A stretch of 64,000 nt of DNA, taken from Aeoliella straminimaris (GTDB taxonomy: Bacteria > Planctomycetota > Planctomycetia > Pirellulales > Lacipirellulaceae). Position 1 is the stretch's first letter. Each line of letters opens with the position of its first letter. Under the pieces are notes generated by a model. It was given only the letters and a program-made list of their open reading frames with translations, was not told the origin of the DNA and did not search any database. Made by a program: the position numbers and the translations under genes. The stretch lies in contig NZ_JAMXLR010000026.1 in assembly GCF_024054565.1 (NCBI RefSeq), positions 310,001-374,000 on the forward strand. The letters are read 5' to 3'. Below are positions 46,523-55,433 of the stretch, piece by piece.

Positions 46523-48220
46523 ATGAACCTGCTGGCAATGCAAGCCCCCATTCGCGAGGCCATCCTGCGCTACAAGTGCAGTCAGGTGAATCGATTCGTC
46601 GCTGGTGCACAACAGGGCCGCGCGACTCAGCTCGAACTGTTGCTGGAGAAGGTCGGCCGGGCTGCTAGCAGCGACTTCGGCAAGCGGTACGGATTCTCGT
46701 CGGTGCACGACGTCGCCAGCTTTCGTCGGCAGCTCCCCATCACGGGCTACGAAGACTATCGCTCGTTCATCGAACAAGTCATGCAGGGCAACATCGAGGC
46801 GATGTTCGCCCCCAAGACCCGCGTCTTAATGTTCGCCATGACCTCCGGTACCACCAGCGAGCCGAAGCGGCTTCCCGTAACAGATCGATTCTATAACGAG
46901 TACCGAAAAAGCTGGCAGCTCTGGGGCACGGGCGTCTATCGCGACCACCAGGACCTGCTGAAGCGTCAGTCGCTGCAGCTCTCCAGCGACTGGCAGCTCG
47001 AATCGACCCCCAGCGGCGCCCCAGTGGGCAATATCAGCGGTCTGGCCGCCACCAGTCGCCCCTTCTACATGAAGCGGATCTTCGCCCTGCCCTCCTGCGT
47101 CATCAAGATCCGCGACTTCGCTGCCAAGCACTACACCTCGCTTCGGCTTGGTATGGCCAGCGACAATGTCGGCATGCTGATTACGGCCAACCCCAGCACG
47201 CTGGTCGAACTCGCCCGCCGTGCGGACAACGAAGCCGAAGCACTCATCCGCGATGTCCACGACGGTGGCATCAGCGACGATTACGATGTGCCGTCGGAGA
47301 TCATTTATGCACTCCGCAACAGGCTTCGACCCAACCCCAAGCGGGCGAGGCAACTGCAAACGATGCTCGACGATCGCGGCGCATTGTATCCGCGCGATTA
47401 CTGGCCGCATCTGTCGGTCATTGCCACCTGGACCGGTGGTTCGGTGGGAGTGTACCTGCCCCAGCTGGAAGAGTTCTACGGCAACGTCACCATCCGCGAC
47501 CATGGCATCTCGGCCAGCGAGGGGCGGATGTCGATCCCCCTGGCAGACGGCACGCCCGATGGTCTGCTCGACTACGCCCGGCACTATTTCGAATTCATCC
47601 CGGCCGAAGAGCATGGCAGCCACGACCCCACGGTGCTCGAAGCACACGAACTGCAGGAAGGACGCGACTACTTCATCTTGCTTACGACCTCGGGCGGACT
47701 TTATCGTTACGACATTCACGACGTCGTCCGCTGCACCGGATTCGTCGGCGAGATGCCGATGCTGCGATTCCTGAACAAGGGCCGGCACTTCTCCAGCATC
47801 ACCGGCGAGAAGCTCAGCGAGCACCAGGTGGTAGTGGCCGTTACCAAGAGCTTCGAGGAGCTGAATCTGCCTCCCTGCACGTTCACGCTGGCCCCCACCA
47901 TGGGCGCCAAACCCCGTTACGAATTGCTGCTGGAGTCTCCCGCCCATTTGCAGAAGGCCGTCAACCTGGCCCAACGGGTACAGCACAATCTGGCCGCGGT
48001 CAACGAAGAGTATTCGGACAAGTGTCGCAGCGGTCGGATCGAGGCCATCGTCATCCGCGAGATCCCCGCCGGCACCTGGGCGACGTTGCGTGCCCTGCGC
48101 AGTCGCGCGCGGGGAAACTTTGAAGAGTTCAAGCAGCCGCTACTGGTGGGCGATGTCGATTTCATCAACAAGCTGCCCTTGCCCGCCCAGACCATTACGT
48201 CCGCCCGCGCCGCCTCGTAA
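46523..48220 (+). CDS. GH3-family acyl-acid amido synthetase
   Basis: A 565-residue protein of the GH3 branch of the adenylate-forming (ANL) superfamily. It matches the bacterial GH3 layout: an N-terminal helical region, a phosphate-binding loop FAMTSGTTSEPKRLPVT (residues about 108-124), a Tyr/Asp adenylation region (FILLTTSGGLYRYDIHDVVR) and a C-terminal lid (FLNKGRHFSSITGEKLSEHQ). Plant members conjugate amino acids to carboxylic hormones through an acyl-adenylate. The bacterial acid and amine substrates are not known. It is central in an operon with a desaturase, a 3-beta-HSD-like dehydrogenase and an enolase-superfamily enzyme. Confidence 0.9.
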   Translation: MNLLAMQAPIREAILRYKCSQVNRFVAGAQQGRATQLELLLEKVGRAASSDFGKRYGFSSVHDVASFRRQLPITGYEDYRSFIEQVMQGNIEAMFAPKTRVLMFAMTSGTTSEPKRLPVTDRFYNEYRKSWQLWGTGVYRDHQDLLKRQSLQLSSDWQLESTPSGAPVGNISGLAATSRPFYMKRIFALPSCVIKIRDFAAKHYTSLRLGMASDNVGMLITANPSTLVELARRADNEAEALIRDVHDGGISDDYDVPSEIIYALRNRLRPNPKRARQLQTMLDDRGALYPRDYWPHLSVIATWTGGSVGVYLPQLEEFYGNVTIRDHGISASEGRMSIPLADGTPDGLLDYARHYFEFIPAEEHGSHDPTVLEAHELQEGRDYFILLTTSGGLYRYDIHDVVRCTGFVGEMPMLRFLNKGRHFSSITGEKLSEHQVVVAVTKSFEELNLPPCTFTLAPTMGAKPRYELLLESPAHLQKAVNLAQRVQHNLAAVNEEYSDKCRSGRIEAIVIREIPAGTWATLRALRSRARGNFEEFKQPLLVGDVDFINKLPLPAQTITSARAAS

Positions 48221-48282
48221 TGGCGCAGCGCCGCGGCGATCGCCCTGGTGGCCATCGCCGTAGCGGAGAAGGAGCCTGTATC

Positions 48283-49308
48283 GTGTCTGAAAAAACGATT
48301 CTCGTCACCGGCGCCACCGGACTGGTCGGCAATTGCGTGGTTCGCAAGCTACACGACGCCGGCTATCGCGTACAAGCGATGGTCCGCCACGGCTCGAAGC
48401 GCGATGCACTCGAGAGCCTGGGCGTCGAACTGGTCGAAGGCGACCTGGCCGATGTCGAGACGTTGCCCGCAGTCGTGCAGAACGCCGAAGTCGTGGTGCA
48501 CGCCGCGGCCCACATCGGCGATTGGGGGCCCGCCGAAAAGTACCGAGCCATCAATGTCGCTGCGCTGGAGCACTTGCTGAACGCCGCGATGCACACGGAC
48601 AAGTTCGAGCGGTGGATTCAGATTAGCTCGCTCGGCGTCTATCCGGCGCAGCATCACTACGGCACCGACGAGACCACTCCCCCCAGCCTCAGCGGCCTCG
48701 ATGGCTACACCCGGACCAAGGCCGAAGCCGAGGTGCTCATTCGCCAACATATCGAGGAGGATGGCCTGCGGGCCGTCATCCTGCGGCCAGGCTTCATCTA
48801 TGGGCCTGGCGAGCGGCATTCGATACCGCGGGTGATGGAGAAGCTGGAAGACGGCACCATGAAGTTCATCGGTCCTGGCGATAAGCTGCTGAACAACACC
48901 TACGTCGGCAATCTGGCCGACGCCGTGCTGCTGGCCATCCAGAGCGAGGCCGCCATCGGCGAGACGTTCAACATCCGCGACGAGCGTCTGGTGACCCGCG
49001 AGGAGTACATCAACACCATCGCCGACTATCTGGACAAACCGCATCCGAAGCACGTGCCCGAATGGCTGGCGCGGCTGCTGGTGGGGCCGATCGAGCGATT
49101 CGCCAAGCGTCGCGGGGCCACCGAGGCTCCGCTGTTGACCCAGGCCCGGATCAAGTTCATGACACTCAATCTGGACTATTCCATCGCCAAGGCGAAGCGG
49201 GTGCTCGGCTACGAGCCGCAGGTCGACTTCCGCGAAGGCATTCTCGAAGCCCTCGACGACCTGACCGGCAAGCGAAGATCCGCCGACGAAGTCTCGGCCG
49301 CCAACTGA
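48283..49308 (+). CDS. NAD(P)-dependent epimerase/dehydrogenase (extended SDR)
   Basis: A 341-residue extended short-chain dehydrogenase. The N-terminal glycine motif is TGATGLVGNCVV; the acidic strand-4 region is LVEGDLADVET; the active site is YTRTKAEAEVL (Tyr-x-x-x-Lys) following QISSLGVYPA. It resembles 3-beta-hydroxysteroid dehydrogenase/NAD-dependent epimerase families. The start is GTG at 48283, set by AAGGAG (48269-48274) eight bases upstream, rather than the ATG at 48220. The gene lies 62 bp after GH3 and 21 bp before the enolase-superfamily gene. A role in oxidising a hydroxyl on the acyl or amine precursor is inferred. Confidence 0.88.
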   Translation: MSEKTILVTGATGLVGNCVVRKLHDAGYRVQAMVRHGSKRDALESLGVELVEGDLADVETLPAVVQNAEVVVHAAAHIGDWGPAEKYRAINVAALEHLLNAAMHTDKFERWIQISSLGVYPAQHHYGTDETTPPSLSGLDGYTRTKAEAEVLIRQHIEEDGLRAVILRPGFIYGPGERHSIPRVMEKLEDGTMKFIGPGDKLLNNTYVGNLADAVLLAIQSEAAIGETFNIRDERLVTREEYINTIADYLDKPHPKHVPEWLARLLVGPIERFAKRRGATEAPLLTQARIKFMTLNLDYSIAKAKRVLGYEPQVDFREGILEALDDLTGKRRSADEVSAAN

Positions 49309-49329
49309 CTTCATAGCTTGGCGTCCCTC

Positions 49330-50517
49330 ATGCAAGTTCGCAAACTGTCGGCCTACATCCTACGAGTCGCGCTACGCAAGCCGTTTCGCCACGCTTCGGC
49401 CGAGCGGCACCATAGCGATAACATCGTGGTGCGATCGGAATTGACCGACGGAACCTTCGGCTGGGGCGAAGGCGTGCCTCGCGACTACGTGACTGGCGAG
49501 ACGGCCGCAGGCGCGCTCGAGCAATTCGCCGCCACGCCGCTCGCCGAGCAAATAACCGGCGACGCGTCCAACTGGCACGATGTACTGGCGATGTGCGACC
49601 GGTTTCAGCCGGCCACCATGGTCGACGATCCCCGCGGCTGCTACGGCAACTCGCTGCGTTCGGCCGTGGAACTCAGCCTGCTGGATGCTTACGGAAAAGT
49701 GTTTGGTGAGCCAGTGAGCCGAGCCATCGAGACTTCTCTCACTGATCTGCCGAACGCCGAATCGCTGCTATCCAAGCGCGATCAGGTGCAATACAGCACC
49801 ACCATCGATGCCGAGCATGGCCGCAAACTGTGGCGATCGGCCTTGAAAATGCGCGTGTATGGCTTCGCACAGTGCAAAGTGAAAGTCGGTGCAGACGCCG
49901 AATCGGACTCGCAGCGGATGCGCGTGATCCGTCGCTGGATTGGCCCGCGGGTCGACCTGCGGGTCGACGCCAACGAGGCCTGGCGGCCGGAAAACCTGGT
50001 GGCTCGTGCTGAAGGGCTCAAGCCGTTTGGGGTCACCTGCATCGAGCAGCCGATGCAGCATGAAGAGCTGGCCGCGCAGGCGGAATTACGCAGCCAGGTT
50101 GATACGCCCATCATGCTCGACGAGTCGCTTACCAGCCTGCACGATGCTCAGCAGGCGATCCACCTGGGGGCGTGCGACTTGTTCAACATCCGCATCTCCA
50201 AATGCGGTGGCGTACTCAACTCGATGCGGCTGGCGGCTCTTGCCCACGAGCATGGTCTCGGCTACCAACTAGGCTGCCATCCGGGCGAGACCGGCATCCT
50301 GTCGGCCGCCGGTCGCCATCTGGCCACCACGCTGGGTGGCATTCGCTACCTGGAAGGATCTTACGACCACCACGTGCTGGCCGAAGTGCCAACAACGCCG
50401 GACCACACGTTTGGCTACGGCGGCCGCGCCCCACGGCTCACCCTGCCGGGGCTGGGAGTGGAGCTCGCCGAATCATCAGTTGTCGCCCGACCTAAGCGCG
50501 ACCACGTAGTCTCCTAA
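49330..50517 (+). CDS. Enolase-superfamily enzyme (dipeptide epimerase/muconate cycloisomerase-like)
   Basis: A 395-residue enolase-superfamily protein. The barrel has Lys183-x-Lys185 (CKVKVG), metal ligands Asp213 (RVDANE), Glu239 (CIEQP) and Asp264 in LDES, and a second general base Lys291 (RISKCGG). This Lys-x-Lys plus distal Lys layout defines the MLE subgroup, which includes dipeptide (L-Ala-D/L-Glu-type) epimerases and o-succinylbenzoate synthase. The capping domain (1-130) is complete. ATG at 49330 is chosen; a TTG at 49318 is the alternative. Stereo-inversion of an amino acid part of the product is possible, since it lies between an SDR and an alpha/beta hydrolase. Confidence 0.88.
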   Translation: MQVRKLSAYILRVALRKPFRHASAERHHSDNIVVRSELTDGTFGWGEGVPRDYVTGETAAGALEQFAATPLAEQITGDASNWHDVLAMCDRFQPATMVDDPRGCYGNSLRSAVELSLLDAYGKVFGEPVSRAIETSLTDLPNAESLLSKRDQVQYSTTIDAEHGRKLWRSALKMRVYGFAQCKVKVGADAESDSQRMRVIRRWIGPRVDLRVDANEAWRPENLVARAEGLKPFGVTCIEQPMQHEELAAQAELRSQVDTPIMLDESLTSLHDAQQAIHLGACDLFNIRISKCGGVLNSMRLAALAHEHGLGYQLGCHPGETGILSAAGRHLATTLGGIRYLEGSYDHHVLAEVPTTPDHTFGYGGRAPRLTLPGLGVELAESSVVARPKRDHVVS

Positions 50518-50612
50518 CTCTCCTCACAATTCCACGCGAGTATGCGTCGATTTGGCGGATCCAACCAGATCCTGTTCGCCGAGACGCAGTTTGCGAGCTA
50601 GACTTTTCCGCA

Positions 50613-51467
50613 ATGTCCACCAAGCCCGCCAGCATCGAAACCTACCGCGCGCCGGATGGCCAGTCGCTGACGCTGCGTCATTTCCCACCGGCGGTGGAAC
50701 CCATTGGTTCAGTGGTGCTGCTACACGGCATCATCAGCCACTCCGGTTGGTATGGAGCGAGTGCCGAGTTCTTGGCCCAGCGGGGGTTCGACGTCTACGC
50801 CCTCGATCGCCGCGGTTCGGGGCTAAACATGGACCAGCGGGGCGACGTCGATAGTTGGCGGACCTGGGTCGCCGACATCGTGGCCATGTGCGAGCAACGA
50901 CGGCAACACGGCCCCGTCGTGCTGTTGGGAATCAGTTGGGGTGGCAAGCTTGCCCCCGTGATCGCCCGTGAGCGCCCCGATCTGCTGGCCGGCATCGGTC
51001 TGATCTGCCCGGGAGTCTACGCCTTGCAACAACCGGGCTTGGCCAAGCGTTCGGCCTTGTCGGCCAGTGGCAAACTGGGGATCCACCAGCGACGAGTGAC
51101 CATTCCGCTGGAAGATCCGGCCTTGTTCACCAACTCGCCCAAGTGGCAGGCTTTCGTCCGCGACGACCCGCTCACGCTACGCGAGATCACCATGCGGTTT
51201 GCCCGTGAAGACCACAAGATGACACGCTTCAGCCGCCAGTCGCCACAATTTATCCATACACCGACGCTGCTGGTGCTTGCCGGACGCGATCGGATCGTGA
51301 GGAACCAGCGAACGCGACGGTATCTGACCGAGTTCGCCTCGCAGGACAAAACCTTGCTGGAGTACCAGACGGCCGCCCATACGCTGGAGTTCGAACCCGA
51401 TCCCTCGATGTTCTACGACGACCTGGCCGCCTGGGTCGCCCGCGTCATGCACCGGCAGAAGGTGTGA
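50613..51467 (+). CDS. Alpha/beta hydrolase (lysophospholipase/monoacylglycerol-lipase-like)
   Basis: A 284-residue serine hydrolase. The oxyanion phrase VVLLHGIISHSGWYG comes first, then the nucleophile elbow GISWGG (Ser108), then Asp226 (AGRDRIV) and His256 (AAHTLEF), completing the triad. The similarity is to the Hydrolase_4 family, which cleaves acylglycerols and lysophospholipids. No signal peptide is seen. It is the last gene of the desaturase-GH3 run, 95 bp after the enolase-superfamily gene. Release or loading of an acyl chain is a reasonable role but is inference. Confidence 0.88.
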   Translation: MSTKPASIETYRAPDGQSLTLRHFPPAVEPIGSVVLLHGIISHSGWYGASAEFLAQRGFDVYALDRRGSGLNMDQRGDVDSWRTWVADIVAMCEQRRQHGPVVLLGISWGGKLAPVIARERPDLLAGIGLICPGVYALQQPGLAKRSALSASGKLGIHQRRVTIPLEDPALFTNSPKWQAFVRDDPLTLREITMRFAREDHKMTRFSRQSPQFIHTPTLLVLAGRDRIVRNQRTRRYLTEFASQDKTLLEYQTAAHTLEFEPDPSMFYDDLAAWVARVMHRQKV

Positions 51468-51570
51468 GAGCAAGTGGCGGGCTGGTATCATGGCCAGTTG
51501 TTACCGCCGCGCCACAAGTGAGTCGGTACGTCCCCCCTCTGACTTCCGACCCCTTACTTGCCCACCACAC

Positions 51571-52593
51571 GTGCACCTACTGACCATCGAAACAACGTGC
51601 GACGAAACCGCCGCGGCGGTGATCACCGACGAGCTCAAAGTGCTCTCGTCGGTCGTGGCGTCGCAGGAAAATTTGCATCAACAGTTCGGCGGCGTGGTAC
51701 CCGAGATCGCCTCACGGGCACACGTCGAAAAGATCCTGCCAGTGATCGATCAGACGCTGCGCAAGGCGGAGCTCACGCTCGGCGACCTCGATGCAGTGGC
51801 CGTGGCCAACACGCCGGGGCTGGCAGGTTCGCTGCTGGTGGGCCTGACGGCCGCTAAGAGCCTGTGCCTGGCCCTCGACATCCCACTGTTGGCAGTGAAT
51901 CACCTGCAGGCACATGTATACGCCTGCCGGCTGGCGAGTGGTCGCGACGTGTTTCCTTGCATCGGATTAATCGTCAGCGGCGGACATTCGAACCTCTACC
52001 GCTGTAACGGCGCCACCGATTTCACACTGCTGGGCGGCACTATCGACGATGCCGCGGGTGAGGCATTCGACAAGGTGGCCAGCCTGCTGGGTCTGCCCTA
52101 CCCTGGCGGCCCATCGATCGGCAAAGCCGCGGCGGCGGGCGATCCGGCGCGGTACCGCTTTCCACGCCCGCTGAAGGACGATCGCACGCGGCTCGACTTC
52201 AGCTTCAGTGGCCTCAAGACGGCCGTGCGATACCAGGTGCATGGCACCGGTAAGCTTTCGGACGCCGCGCAACTCGACGAGCAGACCATCGCCGACGTGG
52301 CTGCCGGATTTCAAGAAGCGGTGGTCGACTGCCTGGTGGCCAAGGCAGAATTGGCGCTGCAGCAGACCGGCTACAAGACGCTCTGCGTCGGCGGTGGCGT
52401 TGCGGCCAACGGCCGGTTGCGCGAACGACTTCAGCAGTCGTCCAGCGAAGGTGCTTACGAACTGCACATTCCGCCGATGAGCCTCTGCACCGATAACGCC
52501 GTGATGGGTGCGATTGCTATCGAGCGGCTCAAGGCTGGCAAGTTCGAGGACCTGAGCTTGGATGTGTTTCCTGGACTGGAACGTCCCTCCTAG
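51571..52593 (+). CDS. tsaD: tRNA N6-threonylcarbamoyladenosine synthase TsaD
   Basis: A 340-residue ASKHA-fold protein that transfers the threonylcarbamoyl group to A37 of ANN-decoding tRNAs together with TsaB and TsaE. It opens with LTIETTCDETAAAV, the canonical N-terminus. The metal ligands His111 and His115 (HLQAHVYACR) are at the usual positions and a C-terminal Asp is in CTDNAVMGA. The sugar/ATP loop LIVSGGHSNLY is intact. The start is GTG at 51571, because only that start begins the first beta strand properly; the longer ATG frame at 51490 adds 27 unrelated residues. Context is that of a housekeeping gene after the lipid block. Confidence 0.97.
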   Translation: MHLLTIETTCDETAAAVITDELKVLSSVVASQENLHQQFGGVVPEIASRAHVEKILPVIDQTLRKAELTLGDLDAVAVANTPGLAGSLLVGLTAAKSLCLALDIPLLAVNHLQAHVYACRLASGRDVFPCIGLIVSGGHSNLYRCNGATDFTLLGGTIDDAAGEAFDKVASLLGLPYPGGPSIGKAAAAGDPARYRFPRPLKDDRTRLDFSFSGLKTAVRYQVHGTGKLSDAAQLDEQTIADVAAGFQEAVVDCLVAKAELALQQTGYKTLCVGGGVAANGRLRERLQQSSSEGAYELHIPPMSLCTDNAVMGAIAIERLKAGKFEDLSLDVFPGLERPS

Positions 52594-52616
52594 AGTTTCT
52601 CGGACCTTCAACACGA

Positions 52617-52648
52617 AAGCGGCCCGGACATTGCTGCCCGGACCGCTT
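52617..52648. terminator. Terminator-like hairpin between convergent tsaD and thioredoxin-like gene
   Basis: Arms AAGCGGCCCGG and CCGGACCGCTT pair with a single mismatch around a 10-nt loop, between two convergent genes. T-runs are short, so efficiency is uncertain, but the placement fits a shared bidirectional terminator. Confidence 0.5.
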
Positions 52649-52679
52649 ATCGCTGGGTCATTCACTCACGCCTAATGGC

Positions 52680-53201
52680 TTAGTAGCCGCGTTGGCACTT
52701 CGCGCAGTAGGGGCGAGCCTGCGGGGTGTAGGGCTGGTAGCTCTGCGTGCTCACAGGGCTGGTCGTCACAGCAGGCTTGGCAACCACGCGACGAACAGGC
52801 TTCTCGCCGGTGCGGTTCTTGGTGACCATCTTAGTCCATTTGTCGGTGTTGATCTCGCCCGAAGCCGAGTCGAGGATCACCTTGCCCGACTTGTCGATGC
52901 AAGCGACGTAGGGGAAAGCCTTGGCGCCGAATGCCTCGGCAACCTTCGCACCGTACTTGGTCGAAGCGTCAACACGGCACAGATCGTAGTCGGCCAGGGC
53001 GCCCTTGGCGTCGTTGCTGATTACCTCGTCGTCCAGGCTTTTCTCAGCAACGCCTGGTTGATCGATCACCATCAGCATTGGACGGTCGTCGGACCGGGTC
53101 TGCTTCAGTGCGGTAGCGTAATCACTTTGCCACTGAGCAGCCGATGCGTTGACAGCCGAGAGACCGATGATGGCGGTGAAGATGGTGAAGTAGTGCAGCA
53201 T
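52680..53201 (-). CDS. Secreted thioredoxin-fold protein lacking the usual active site
   Basis: A 173-residue exported protein with a signal peptide (FTIFTAIIGLSAVNASA). The mature part reads as a thioredoxin-like fold (DRPMLMVIDQPGVAEKSLDD, DYDLCRVDAST, FPYVACIDKSGKVI), but the position of the CxxC active site holds no Cys pair. The C-terminal tail is Pro/Tyr/Gln-rich and ends CAKCQRGY, placing a CxxC at the extreme end. An AGGAG ribosome-binding site seven bases upstream sets the start at 53201. The role is unknown; a structural or redox-chaperone role in the envelope is possible. Confidence 0.65.
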   Translation of the reverse strand: MLHYFTIFTAIIGLSAVNASAAQWQSDYATALKQTRSDDRPMLMVIDQPGVAEKSLDDEVISNDAKGALADYDLCRVDASTKYGAKVAEAFGAKAFPYVACIDKSGKVILDSASGEINTDKWTKMVTKNRTGEKPVRRVVAKPAVTTSPVSTQSYQPYTPQARPYCAKCQRGY

Positions 53202-53917
53202 GAAATACTCCTGTTGCTGTTCCTTACCGTCCAACGAGACGCAGAGCACAGAGGCGGGATCTACGAGACCCCAGAGTGCGATGCGAGTCGCGAGTTGGTA
53301 ACAAAGATAGGTATGAACCTAAGACATGATTCCTCACCAGCCAGTGATGCTCATTGCGAGCAAGCGGGCACTAGGGCGAGGACGTTTCCGGCAGGTGGGA
53401 ATTCCAGCGGGCGGGGGACATGGGGCGGGTTTGAATCGCAGTTGCCGGTGAAACAAAACCGCCAACCGCACCTCATAGATGCAAGGTTATGCCCGCTGGT
53501 TTACCCCGGTTCAAGGGGTAAGCTGGGGTAGGTTTGCCGAACATGCAAATTTAAGGGCCTCGACCGAGCCCCAACAGGCGCCGATTCGAGAAACGCCCAG
53601 CGGCAGGAAGTCCCTACCACCAAACGATTTGCCACTTCGGTCCCAGCACCAATGCCGGTCGTCGCCGGTGCGGCGAAAAAAAGTTGCCTCTGCGGCGATC
53701 CGTCTGCACCTCCCCGCCACACTAGGAGAAATACGGCAGATGGGGCAAATCGTGTCAACCGCAATTTCACGGCCGAAAATGCCCGGCTCCGTGCTTCGGT
53801 TAAGAATGCATGAAGGCCATTGATTGCTTTGCAAAGGCGGGTAGCTTGTAGGGTCAATCTTCCTGAGTGGCAGAGGCCTCCTGCTCTGCCACCACCGTTT
53901 CCATTCGGATACCGCAG
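53202..53917. other. 716-bp gene-poor region
   Basis: No convincing protein frame. Two antisense frames (53501-53857 and 53511-53924) look random. A perfect 7-bp hairpin (GGCAGAG/CTCTGCC, 53869-53890) lies 27 bp before the PhoX-type gene. A G/C-rich patch near 53640-53700 could form other hairpins. No tRNA, riboswitch or repeat family was recognised. Length and composition leave room for a small RNA or long leader. Confidence 0.4.
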
Positions 53918-55321
53918 ATGCCATCCAATCGCCGCGCGTTCTTAAAGTCGTCCGCCGTGTTTGCCTTGGGCATGAGTGGCCTCAAGCACTATGTCGCCGC
54001 AGGTGAGCCCACGCTCGAAAGCCAGTACAGCCGCTTTGGCCAGATCGTCCCCGATCCGCACAACATCCTCAGCCTGCCAGCGGGCTTTGACTACCGAATT
54101 ATCTCACACACTGGCGACCAGATGGACGACGGGCTACTGGTGCCGGACAAGCCAGATGGTATGGCCGCCTTCGCCGGCCCCAACGGCCTGACACTGTTGG
54201 TCCGCAACCACGAAATCGAACCCCGTCAGCAAGGTCCCTTTGGTTGGGGCAGTGAGCTCATCGACAAGATCGATCGCGAACTGCTATACGACCTTGGCGA
54301 AGAAGGCAAACCGTGCAACGCGGGCACCACGACCGTGGTGTACGACACGCGCAACCAGCGTGTCGTGCGACAGTACTTGAGCCTCTGCGGCACGATTCGC
54401 AACTGCGCAGGTGGACCGACTTCGCGGGGCACTTGGATTACGTGCGAAGAAGCGTGCGACGTGGTCGGCAAAAACAAGATCGACGATGGCCCCGAGATCA
54501 CCTGTCAGCAGAATCATGGCTACAACTTCGAAGTGCCCGCCTCGGCCGACATTCGGCTAGCCCCCGCAATTCCACTCAAACAGATGGGACGCTTTCGTCA
54601 CGAGGCCGTGGCCGAGGATCCTCACACCGGCATCGTCTACCAAACAGAGGACCTGGAAGACGGGCTGATCTATCGGTACCTGCCCAAGCGGCCGGGCGAT
54701 CTGGCGGCGGGTGGCAAGCTGCAGGCGCTCGCGCTAATACACCTGTCGAGCGCCGACACGCGCAACTGGAACGGCGATTCCACCTTCACGCCCGGGCTGC
54801 GTCACGCCGTACGTTGGATCGACCTGGACGACGTCGAGTCGCCCAATGACGATTTGCGATACCAGGGGTTTGATGCCGGTGCGGCCCGCTTCGCCCGCGG
54901 CGAGGGCATGTGGTACGCGGACGGCGAAGTTTACTTTGCCTGCACCAACGGCGGCGCCGCCGAGTTGGGACAGATTTGGAAGTACACGCCCAGTCCGTCG
55001 GAGGGAATGCCCGGAGAAGTGGCCGATCGCGGCATGCTGGAGCTGTTCGTCGAGCCCAACGACTCCAACCTGGTGGCCAACGCCGACAATTTGACCTCCT
55101 CTCCCTGGGGCGATCTGATTGTCTGCGAGGACCGCGACGGCCAGGAGGTACGACTGGTGGGCGTGACGCCCGACGGGCATTGCTACACGTTCGCTCACAA
55201 CCACGTTCATACGGAATTCTCGGGGGCAACCTTTTCTCCCGATGGAACCACCCTGTTCGTCAATCTGCAGCACAAGGGCATGACGCTGGCCATTACCGGG
55301 CCTTGGCCCCGCAGCGTTTAG
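53918..55321 (+). CDS. PhoX/DUF839-family Tat-exported phosphatase-like protein
   Basis: A 467-residue protein. Twin-arginine signal: NRRAFLKSSAVFALGMSG. The mature sequence has the DUF839/PhoX landmarks: SLPAGFDYRIISHTGDQMDD, LLVRNHEIEP, CNAGTTTVVYD, SRGTWITCEEACD, GRFRHEAVAEDPHTGIVYQT and the C-terminal FSPDGTTLFVNLQHKGMT. PhoX enzymes are Ca2+/Fe-dependent alkaline phosphatases of the periplasm; DUF839 relatives are often uncharacterised, so phosphatase activity is probable but not certain. The ATG at 53918 is chosen because the Tat motif starts two residues later. It faces rightward like the following TIM-barrel gene. Confidence 0.85.
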   Translation: MPSNRRAFLKSSAVFALGMSGLKHYVAAGEPTLESQYSRFGQIVPDPHNILSLPAGFDYRIISHTGDQMDDGLLVPDKPDGMAAFAGPNGLTLLVRNHEIEPRQQGPFGWGSELIDKIDRELLYDLGEEGKPCNAGTTTVVYDTRNQRVVRQYLSLCGTIRNCAGGPTSRGTWITCEEACDVVGKNKIDDGPEITCQQNHGYNFEVPASADIRLAPAIPLKQMGRFRHEAVAEDPHTGIVYQTEDLEDGLIYRYLPKRPGDLAAGGKLQALALIHLSSADTRNWNGDSTFTPGLRHAVRWIDLDDVESPNDDLRYQGFDAGAARFARGEGMWYADGEVYFACTNGGAAELGQIWKYTPSPSEGMPGEVADRGMLELFVEPNDSNLVANADNLTSSPWGDLIVCEDRDGQEVRLVGVTPDGHCYTFAHNHVHTEFSGATFSPDGTTLFVNLQHKGMTLAITGPWPRSV

Positions 55322-55433
55322 GCCCGGCCGACCTCCACCTGCCGCGGGGGCTTGCCAAGGCGCGCACGGCTCGTCCGCTTCGAGTAGAATGAGTGCTGGT
55401 CATTTGATCCTGCATTCATGAAGGAAACGGGCG

